5,425 bases of DNA. It comes from an uncultured Prevotella sp. GTDB lineage: Bacteria; Bacteroidota; Bacteroidia; Bacteroidales; Bacteroidaceae. The notes beneath the pieces were generated by a model, which worked only from the letters and a program-made list of their open reading frames with translations, ran no database searches and was not told the DNA's origin. The position numbers and the translations under genes are program-made. Shown here in pieces: positions 1 to 5,425 of this stretch (position 1 is its first letter; each line of letters begins with the position of its first letter). The DNA is taken from positions 1 through 5,425 of the forward strand of contig CAJPPF010000145.1 of assembly GCA_905372445.1 (NCBI GenBank), written 5' to 3'.

Positions 1-55
1 AGATTTGAATAAAAAGTTGCCATTTTTCGATTATTTTCCAGTAAAATGCTTTCAC

Positions 56-90
56 TTGGGGACGAATCACAGTTTTTTTTCGTAATTTTG
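56..90 (+). promoter_or_regulatory. Probable Bacteroidota-type promoter for the rhomboid-EEP unit
   Basis: A -7 box TAATTTTG at 83-90 matches the Bacteroidota housekeeping consensus TAnnTTTG at every fixed base. The best -33 candidate is TTG at 56-58, which leaves a 24-base spacer, longer than the 20 bases seen in front of secDF further along. A run of eight T lies in that spacer at 73-80. Transcription would start a few bases after 90, giving a leader of roughly 20-25 bases before the ATG at 119. The -7 call is good; the -33 call is weak. Confidence 0.6.
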
Positions 91-118
91 CAGTAGAAAC
101 GAATAAAACAAGGATAAT

Positions 119-1051
119 ATGCGTAATATACCAACAATAACAAAGAATCTGCTCATTATCAATGTAATTGCCTATTTGGCAATGGAAGTACTTAAGATGA
201 TGACAGTACAATCAGGCACCCCTATCGACCTTAACGATATCTTCGGTCTACACTTTTTCATGGCATCCGATTTTCATGTCTATCAGATAGTAACCTACAT
301 GTTTATGCACGGTGGTATGATACACTTGTTTTTCAACATGTTTGCACTGTGGATGTTCGGCTGCGTCGTTGAGAATGTGCTCGGTGCGAGGAATTTCCTT
401 TTTTATTACATATTATGCGGAATCGGAGCCGGCTTATTCCAAGAAGCGGCACAGTTCGTACAATATGCTGTAGAGGGTTATGCCGCATACGAAGGCGTGA
501 CACTTTCCACAGGCAATATAACAATGCACGCTTTCCTTAACAGTTGGACAACAGTGGGAGCATCGGGGGCTGTATATGCCATCCTTCTGGCATTCGGAAT
601 GATATTCCCCGAACAAAGAATATTCATCTTTCCTCTTCCGATACCAATCAAGGCTAAGTGGTTCGTGATATTCTACGCCGCACTTGAGTTGTACTCTTCG
701 TTTGCAACAACCAATGACGGAGTAGCACACATTGCTCACCTTGGTGGTATGGTATTCGGTTTCTTCCTGCTGCGCTATTGGAAGAAGAGTCCAGACATTA
801 GCTACGGCAATAGCAACAAAAGCTTTTTCGAGAAGATGAGAAACAACTTCTCACGCAGCCGTAGCACTTCACAAAACAACAGCTACACAAAAAGTGCCAA
901 CAATGCCGACTGGGACTATAATGCCCGTAAGCATACTGAACAGGACGAGATTGACGCTATCCTCGACAAGATACGCAAGAGTGGATACGACAACCTGTCA
1001 AACGAAGAGAAGCAGAAACTGTTTGACCAAAGCCATAACAGACGTCCATAG
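119..1051 (+). CDS. Rhomboid family intramembrane serine protease
   Basis: This is a polytopic inner-membrane protease that cuts transmembrane substrates with a Ser-His dyad. The 310-residue protein has six likely membrane segments, at about 10-28, 67-85, 92-108, 147-163, 181-196 and 202-220. Catalytic Ser149 lies in GASG (147-150) and catalytic His207 in HLGGMVFG (207-214), which fits the family pattern HxxGxxxG. His69 and Asn73 in HLFFN match the oxyanion-side residues His150 and Asn154 of E. coli GlpG. The Trp-Arg usual in loop 1 is Tyr55-Gln56 here. A long hydrophilic loop (about 109-146) precedes the Ser helix. Residues 221-310 form a polar Ser/Asn-rich tail ending in a likely helical module, DEIDAILDKIRKSGY (276-290). 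The start is supported by AAGGA at 110-114 and a family-like N-terminus (MRNIPTITKNLL). The stop is TAG. The EEP gene follows after 8 bases. The family is certain; the substrate is unknown. Confidence 0.95.
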   Translation: MRNIPTITKNLLIINVIAYLAMEVLKMMTVQSGTPIDLNDIFGLHFFMASDFHVYQIVTYMFMHGGMIHLFFNMFALWMFGCVVENVLGARNFLFYYILCGIGAGLFQEAAQFVQYAVEGYAAYEGVTLSTGNITMHAFLNSWTTVGASGAVYAILLAFGMIFPEQRIFIFPLPIPIKAKWFVIFYAALELYSSFATTNDGVAHIAHLGGMVFGFFLLRYWKKSPDISYGNSNKSFFEKMRNNFSRSRSTSQNNSYTKSANNADWDYNARKHTEQDEIDAILDKIRKSGYDNLSNEEKQKLFDQSHNRRP

Positions 1052-1055
1052 GAAA
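1050..1055 (+). promoter_or_regulatory. Shine-Dalgarno-like site overlapping the upstream stop codon
   Basis: AGGAAA at 1050-1055 begins inside the TAG stop of the rhomboid gene and lies 4 bases before the ATG at 1060. The arrangement suggests translational coupling, with ribosomes finishing the first gene and reloading on the second. Bacteroidota rely little on Shine-Dalgarno pairing, so the effect may be small. Confidence 0.4.
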
Positions 1056-1059
1056 CAGC

Positions 1060-2157
1060 ATGGCAAAGTTTGGCTTAAAAAACATCTTTGTACAAATCAT
1101 CGTCGGTGCAAACATTACCACGGTGATTTGTATGTTTTTAACAGGATATTCCTATCTTGTCAACCCACATTCGTTCCGTCCTGCAGCAACAATGGGTCTG
1201 TTCTTCCCACTGTTTCTCTTACTCAACATCCTTTTTCTTGTTTTCTGGCTATTCTTTTATCCACGCAAGGCATACATTCCATTCCTTGCCATGATACTCT
1301 GCTATTTCCCTGTACGGACATATATTGGAATAAATGCAGGCGGCAGCATACCCGTTGGCGCCATGAAGGTCATGTCATATAACGTCTTGGGATTTCACGG
1401 ACAAAAAAACAACGCACTCGACCGCGACTCCAATGCCATTGCACAATATCTCTACGACGAAGACTGCGACATCGTCTGTCTTCAGGAGTCGAACACACAA
1501 TATCTTTCCGACCGGTGTCGGGATATGCTCAACAAACGCTACCCATACCACCATGAAGAAATGTACAATGGCAACGGCAACGCAATATACACAAAATACG
1601 AGATACTATCTTTTGAACGTATAGAATACGAGTCCAACTCCAACTTCAGCATGGCATACCGCCTGAAAATTAATGATGCAGAAGTGCTTGTCATAAACAA
1701 TCATCTTGAGAAAAGCAACATAACACCTGACGAACGTTCCTCTTTTGGCAATATGGTAAAGGGCGAGATGCCAAAAGACTCTGTTGGCGAGAAATCGCTT
1801 ATGCTCCTTGGCAAACTGACCGACAGCACGCTCCGTCGGACACGTCAGGCACAAGCCGTCGCCAAATATATCCATCAGCACAATGCGATGAAAATCATCC
1901 TCATGGGCGATTTCAACGATAACCCTATATCATACACCCATTATATCATCGGCAAAGACCTTATCGACTGTTTCCGCGACAGCGGTCGTGGCTTAGGCTG
2001 GTCATACTGCCACAACGCCATGAGGGTCAGAATTGACAATATTATGTGTTCCGATCATTATACTCCGTATAATTGCACGGTTGACGGCAAAGTACCTTTC
2101 AGCGACCATTACCCCATTAAATGTTGGCTGCAAACAGACACTTTACAGGTTGATTAA
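1060..2157 (+). CDS. Membrane-anchored endonuclease/exonuclease/phosphatase family protein
   Basis: This is a metal-dependent phosphodiester or phosphomonoester hydrolase of the DNase I / exonuclease III / sphingomyelinase fold, tethered to the inner membrane. Three hydrophobic segments come first (about 9-34, 44-66, 72-90). The EEP domain fills about 102-357. Its motifs appear in family order: SYN (Asn108), LQE (Glu143, metal ligand), NNHL (Asn214, His215), GDFND (Asp284, Asn286), RID (Arg324, Asp326) and SDHYP (Asp349, catalytic His350). No key residue is missing and the 365-residue length suits a complete protein. Basic residues at the N-terminus (Lys3, Lys7) and between segments 2 and 3 (Arg69, Lys70) predict N-in topology and a periplasmic catalytic domain. 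It follows the rhomboid gene after 8 bases, so the two are probably co-transcribed. Sequence alone cannot tell nuclease from lipid phosphodiesterase or phosphatase activity. Confidence 0.93.
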   Translation: MAKFGLKNIFVQIIVGANITTVICMFLTGYSYLVNPHSFRPAATMGLFFPLFLLLNILFLVFWLFFYPRKAYIPFLAMILCYFPVRTYIGINAGGSIPVGAMKVMSYNVLGFHGQKNNALDRDSNAIAQYLYDEDCDIVCLQESNTQYLSDRCRDMLNKRYPYHHEEMYNGNGNAIYTKYEILSFERIEYESNSNFSMAYRLKINDAEVLVINNHLEKSNITPDERSSFGNMVKGEMPKDSVGEKSLMLLGKLTDSTLRRTRQAQAVAKYIHQHNAMKIILMGDFNDNPISYTHYIIGKDLIDCFRDSGRGLGWSYCHNAMRVRIDNIMCSDHYTPYNCTVDGKVPFSDHYPIKCWLQTDTLQVD

Positions 2158-2166
2158 ATGGTAAAA
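2150..2166 (+). repeat. Direct repeat, copy 1 (17 bp)
   Basis: TTGATTAAATGGTAAAA matches copy 2 (2199-2215) at 16 of 17 positions, including an exact 13-base core TTAAATGGTAAAA at 2154-2166. This copy overlaps the TAA stop of the EEP gene (2155-2157). No -7 box stands 20 bases after its TTG, so this copy does not look like a working promoter. Confidence 0.7.
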
Positions 2167-2197
2167 CCGAAAAAAATAATGATTTAGCCACACGGAA

Positions 2198-2229
2198 TTT
2201 GCTTAAATGGTAAAAAAACAGTATCTTTG
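2198..2229 (+). promoter_or_regulatory. secDF promoter, close match to the Bacteroidota consensus
   Basis: TTTG at 2198-2201 (-33 box) and TATCTTTG at 2222-2229 (-7 box, TAnnTTTG) are separated by exactly 20 bases, and both boxes match at every fixed base. The start of transcription should fall at about 2233-2238, giving a leader of about 40 bases that is A/T-rich and has no Shine-Dalgarno sequence, as is common in this phylum. The spacer contains most of repeat copy 2 and a run of seven A (2212-2218). The promoter gives secDF expression independent of the rhomboid-EEP unit upstream. Confidence 0.8.
2199..2215 (+). repeat. Direct repeat, copy 2 (17 bp), overlapping the secDF -33 box
   Basis: TTGCTTAAATGGTAAAA repeats copy 1 with a single A/C difference, 49 bases downstream of it. 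The first three bases are part of the TTTG -33 box and the rest fills the promoter spacer. A duplicated stretch placed this way could be a binding site for a regulator, or a leftover of a local duplication. Confidence 0.7.
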
Positions 2230-2277
2230 CATGCTTTAAGTACCGAATAAAAAATTAACAATCAAATATTTATCAAA

Positions 2278-5200
2278 ATGCAAAACAAAGGAATTGTAAT
2301 TGTAACTGCCGTCTTGATGACGCTTGCAAGTATCTTCTATTTGTCATTCTCGGTAGCCACATCTTACTACGACAGCCAGGCAGCCAAGATCAGCGACCCT
2401 GTTGCACAGCAGAATTATAAAGATTCTGTCAAGTACATGGGTATCTATTCTTACCAGAAGTGTCTTGAGACCCAGATCGGTCTTGGTCTTGACCTTAAGG
2501 GCGGTATGAACGTTATTCTTGAGATTTCTGTGCCCGACGTTGTCGAGATGCTGGCAGACCACAAGACTGACGCAGCTTTCGTAAAGGCTATGGACGAGGC
2601 AAAGAAAGAAGAAGAGAAGAGTCAGTCGGATTTCATCTCACTGTTTATTAACGCCTACAAAAAAACAGCTCCCGGTCATCGTCTCGCAGAGATCTTCGCC
2701 ACACAGCAGCTTCAGGGAAAAGTCTCTCCACAGAGCTCCGACGCTGAGGTAGAGAAAGCTCTACGCAGCGAGGTACAGGCAGCTATGGACAACTCGTTCA
2801 ACGTTGTTCGTACACGTATCGACAAGTTCGGCGTTGTTCAGCCAAACATCCAGAAACTCGAAGGTCAGGAAGGGCGTATCATGGTCGAGATGCCAGGTAT
2901 CAAAGAGCCGGAGCGTATGCGTAAACTGCTTCAGGGTTCTGCAAACCTCGAGTTCTGGGAAACCTACAATTCCGAAGAAGTAGAACCATATCTGCGCCAG
3001 CTCGATGCCCGTGCTGCCAACAGTCTTTCTGAAGCAAAGAACGACACCATGGCAGTAGACACCACAGTTACACAGACAGAAACTGCACAGACAGAAAAAA
3101 AACTTGACATCAAGAAAGTAGCTTCAGCAGATACAAAGACTGCTTCTGACAAGGCAAATGCCGATGCAGCAAAGAAGCAGCACCCACTGCTCTCAATCCT
3201 CCAGACCACAGGCGGACGTTCACTGTCGCTCGTTGGCTATGCTAACGCAATGGATACAGCAGCAGTAAATGCTATCATCTATTCAGAACTGGCAAAGCAG
3301 GTTCTCCCAACAGACATGAAGCTGCTCTGGAGTGCCAAGCCAGCCGATGGTCTCACAGTCAAGAACGTTTATGAGCTCCACGCACTCAAGATGACACAGA
3401 CATCCGGTCGTGCTCCTCTCGAGGGTGATGTCGTTACAAACGCTTCCGACCAGTTCAACAACCTTACCGGTCAGCCGGAGGTTTCAATGTCAATGAACAG
3501 TGAAGGTGCTCGTCGATGGGCAGCCCTGACAAAAGCAAACGTCGGTAAGGCAATCGCTATCGTACTCGACGGAGTTGTTTATTCTGCTCCACGCGTAAAC
3601 GGTGAGATTTCAGGCGGACAGTCTTCTATCTCAGGCAACTTCACCGTTGAGGACACAAAAGACCTTGCCAACACCTTGAAGTCCGGTCGTATGCCTGCTC
3701 CTGCACGTATCGTTCAGGAAGAGGTTGTAGGACCTACCCTTGGTGCACAGTCAATCCAGCAGGGTATAATATCCTTCGCACTTGCGTTCGCACTGCTCAT
3801 CATCTACATGCTCGCAGTCTACAATATCATCCCTGGCTCAATCGCTATCGGTGCAGTATTGGTCAACGTATTCTTCACACTCGGCATCCTCACCTCATTC
3901 CAGGCAGCGCTTACAATGTCAGGTATTGCCGGTATGGTTCTGTCGCTCGGTACGGCGGTCGATGCCAATGTGCTTATCTACGAGCGTATCAAAGAAGAGC
4001 TGCGTGCAGGAAAGCAGATGAAGCAGGCTATAGCATCAGGCTACAGCAACGCTTTCTCAGCTATCTTCGACTCTAACCTGACATCAGCCATCACAGGTAT
4101 CATCCTCCTCGTATTCGGTACAGGTCCTATCCAGGGCTTCGCAACAACATGGTTGATCGGTATTGCATGTTCATTCTTCACAGCAGTATTCCTCACACGC
4201 CTTGTTTACGAGAACCGTCTTAAGAACAACAAGTGGATAAATCTGAAGTTCTGGACACCATGGTCAAAGAACCTCATGCAGAACACCAGCTACAACTTCA
4301 TGGGAATGTTCAAGATCAGTTCCATCATTTACGGCGTAATCATCCTCGTATGTATCGGCAGCTTCTTCACTCGCGGTCTATCTAAGTCGATCGACTTCAC
4401 CGGTGGTCGCAATTACGTTCTTACCGTCGACAAGCCTGTTCATGCAGAGGAGGTTCGTGCAGCTCTCAGCGATGCATTCGTGAATACCGTTGGCGAGACA
4501 GCAGGGCAGAAGGCTATAACAAGCGTTATCGCTATCGGTACAGACGGCAAGACATTCCGTGTGTCAACCAACTACAACCTCCAGAGCAACGATCCGAATA
4601 TGGACGACGAGGCTGAGACAATCCTCTACAACACACTGAAGAAGGCAAATCTTGTAAGCCAGGCTGACATCGAAGACTTCAAAAACCCTGATGTCCGCGA
4701 GGGTGGTTCAATCATCAGTTCTTCAAAGGTTGGTCCTTCCATTGCAAAGGACATCACAAACAACGCGTTCAAGAGTGTCGGCATTGCCCTTATCTGTATC
4801 TTCCTCTATATCCTCCTACGTTTCCGCAACATCGGTTTCTCTATCGGTTCTGTTGTTGCTCTCGTAGTTGATACAACTATCGTTATCGGACTGTTCTCAC
4901 TCTGCTGGGGCTGGGTAGGATTCTCTCTTGAGATTGACCAGACCTTCATCGGTGCGATCCTTACCGTTATCGGTTACGACATCAACGACTCTGTGGTAGT
5001 GTTCGACCGTATACGCGAGAACCTCAAGCTGCATCCAAAGCGCGACCCACAGCAGATCTTCAACGATTCTATCAACCAGACCCTCGCACGTACAATCAAT
5101 ACATCAGTATCAACACTGATCGTACTTGTGCCAATCTTCGTGCTCGGTGCCGACAGCATCCGCAGTTTCGCCTTCGCGATGATTATCGGTGTATTCGTGG

Positions 5201-5304
5201 GTACATTATCTTCTATCTTCCTTGCATCTCCAATTGCCCACATCGTTCTGGGACGTCGCATCAAAGAGCAGAAAGCAGCTCTCGAGGCACAGGAAGTGAA
5301 GTAA
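2278..5304 (+). CDS. secDF: Protein translocase subunit SecDF (SecD-SecF fusion)
   Basis: This RND-like inner-membrane protein works with SecYEG and uses the proton or sodium gradient to pull exported proteins into the periplasm and to aid membrane insertion. At 1008 residues it is slightly longer than E. coli SecD plus SecF. SecD part: TM1 about 6-27, GLDLKGG at 70-76, periplasmic P1 domain to about 490 with RTRIDKFGVVQPNI (178-191) and VEMPGI (203-208), and TM2-TM6 at about 494-640 with the TM4 motif AVDANVLIYERIKEE (560-574). A cytoplasmic linker spans about 641-678. SecF part: TM7 about 680-697, SIDFTGG (704-710), periplasmic P4 domain to about 825, and TM8-TM12 at about 831-985 with YDINDSVVVFDRIREN (900-915). 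Asp562, Asp904 and Arg938 probably match the residues essential for ion transport in Thermus SecDF (my alignment by eye). Residues 246-301 form an Ala/Lys/Thr/Asp-rich insert within P1. It has its own promoter and terminator. Confidence 0.98.
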   Translation: MQNKGIVIVTAVLMTLASIFYLSFSVATSYYDSQAAKISDPVAQQNYKDSVKYMGIYSYQKCLETQIGLGLDLKGGMNVILEISVPDVVEMLADHKTDAAFVKAMDEAKKEEEKSQSDFISLFINAYKKTAPGHRLAEIFATQQLQGKVSPQSSDAEVEKALRSEVQAAMDNSFNVVRTRIDKFGVVQPNIQKLEGQEGRIMVEMPGIKEPERMRKLLQGSANLEFWETYNSEEVEPYLRQLDARAANSLSEAKNDTMAVDTTVTQTETAQTEKKLDIKKVASADTKTASDKANADAAKKQHPLLSILQTTGGRSLSLVGYANAMDTAAVNAIIYSELAKQVLPTDMKLLWSAKPADGLTVKNVYELHALKMTQTSGRAPLEGDVVTNASDQFNNLTGQPEVSMSMNSEGARRWAALTKANVGKAIAIVLDGVVYSAPRVNGEISGGQSSISGNFTVEDTKDLANTLKSGRMPAPARIVQEEVVGPTLGAQSIQQGIISFALAFALLIIYMLAVYNIIPGSIAIGAVLVNVFFTLGILTSFQAALTMSGIAGMVLSLGTAVDANVLIYERIKEELRAGKQMKQAIASGYSNAFSAIFDSNLTSAITGIILLVFGTGPIQGFATTWLIGIACSFFTAVFLTRLVYENRLKNNKWINLKFWTPWSKNLMQNTSYNFMGMFKISSIIYGVIILVCIGSFFTRGLSKSIDFTGGRNYVLTVDKPVHAEEVRAALSDAFVNTVGETAGQKAITSVIAIGTDGKTFRVSTNYNLQSNDPNMDDEAETILYNTLKKANLVSQADIEDFKNPDVREGGSIISSSKVGPSIAKDITNNAFKSVGIALICIFLYILLRFRNIGFSIGSVVALVVDTTIVIGLFSLCWGWVGFSLEIDQTFIGAILTVIGYDINDSVVVFDRIRENLKLHPKRDPQQIFNDSINQTLARTINTSVSTLIVLVPIFVLGADSIRSFAFAMIIGVFVGTLSSIFLASPIAHIVLGRRIKEQKAALEAQEVK

Positions 5305-5341
5305 TCACAGTTCAGATAATCACTGACAATCCTTTTATTTC

Positions 5342-5384
5342 AAGGAGGGTGTGCAAATTGGCACATCCTCCTTTTCTTTCTTTT
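5342..5384 (+). terminator. Strong rho-independent terminator after secDF
   Basis: Arms AAGGAGGGTGTGC (5342-5354) and GCACATCCTCCTT (5361-5373) form a 13-bp stem, continuous except for one G-U wobble (5349 with 5366), around a 6-base loop AAATTG. The stem runs into a T-rich tract TTTTCTTTCTTTT (5372-5384). The hairpin begins 37 bases after the secDF stop. The left flank lacks the A-run that termination from the minus strand would need, so it looks one-directional. It closes the secDF transcript. Confidence 0.92.
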
Positions 5385-5425
5385 AATGAACTGCCCCTAT
5401 ATGCCGTAATATTGGTGTCCGGTAA

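Noticed and set aside
1..30. AGA TTT GAA TAA at 1-12 as the end of an upstream gene, and AAAAA/TTTTT (11-15, 23-27) as a terminator stem.
   Set aside because: Three codons cannot be recognised as a gene end, and a five-pair A-T stem with a 7-base loop would not be stable.
894..1382. A 162-codon + strand frame crossing the end of the rhomboid gene and the start of the EEP gene.
   Set aside because: It overlaps two genes with clear family motifs, its product is rich in Thr/Arg/His/Cys with no recognisable domain, and it has no promoter of its own.
2158..2200. A terminator for the rhomboid-EEP unit in the gap before secDF.
   Set aside because: I found only a 3-base CCG/CGG match (2167-2169, 2193-2195) and no stem followed by a T-run.
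2231..2239. A tiny upstream ORF, ATG CTT TAA, in front of secDF, considered as a regulatory leader peptide.
   Set aside because: It has one sense codon after the start and its ATG probably lies at or before the transcription start, so it would not be translated.
2964..3209. An 81-codon minus strand frame opposite the low-complexity SecD insert.
   Set aside because: Its Ser/Ala/Val/Phe-rich product is what the reverse strand of the Ala/Lys/Thr-rich insert would give; no promoter or homology signal is visible.
5407..5414. TAATATTG, one base off the TAnnTTTG -7 box, as a promoter for a gene beyond the window.
   Set aside because: One mismatch, no TTG at a suitable distance upstream, and nothing downstream in the window to support it.
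5342..5425. A strong AAGGAGG (5342-5348) followed by GTG (5349) and TTG (5358) in one frame that stays open to the window end.
   Set aside because: The sequence is the left arm and loop of the terminator hairpin, the starts are non-ATG, this phylum makes little use of Shine-Dalgarno sites, and the reading frame resembles nothing I know.

Overview
The window is ordinary chromosomal DNA from a member of the Bacteroidota, most likely Bacteroidales and probably Prevotella-like. Three things point there. The secD and secF functions are fused in one ORF. Promoters match the Bacteroidota pattern TTTG / TAnnTTTG rather than TTGACA / TATAAT. The rhomboid has the long C-terminal tail and the Tyr-Gln in place of Trp-Arg that I associate with this phylum. 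The genus is an inference.

Layout, all on the + strand. Positions 1-118 hold a leader with a TAATTTTG -7 box. Positions 119-1051 encode a rhomboid-family intramembrane serine protease with its catalytic Ser and His intact. Eight bases later, 1060-2157 encodes a membrane-anchored endonuclease/exonuclease/phosphatase (EEP) family protein with all the usual catalytic motifs. These two form a tight transcription unit. A 120-base gap (2158-2277) carries a 16/17-match direct repeat and a textbook Bacteroidota promoter for the next gene. Positions 2278-5304 encode a 1008-residue SecDF fusion, followed by a strong intrinsic terminator at 5342-5384. The last 41 bases hold nothing I can call.

How the genes relate. 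All three products are envelope proteins. SecDF uses the proton (or sodium) gradient to help proteins through SecYEG. The rhomboid cuts membrane proteins within or near the bilayer. The EEP protein is predicted to put its hydrolase domain on the periplasmic side. Rhomboid and EEP are probably co-transcribed; secDF has its own promoter and terminator and looks monocistronic. Nothing in the sequence shows a direct functional link between the pair and SecDF.

I found no mobile element, CRISPR array, tRNA or rRNA, broken gene or evident new system. The findings are modest: promoter architecture, a duplicated motif upstream of secDF, topology of the EEP protein, and lineage-type inserts and tails in the rhomboid and SecDF.
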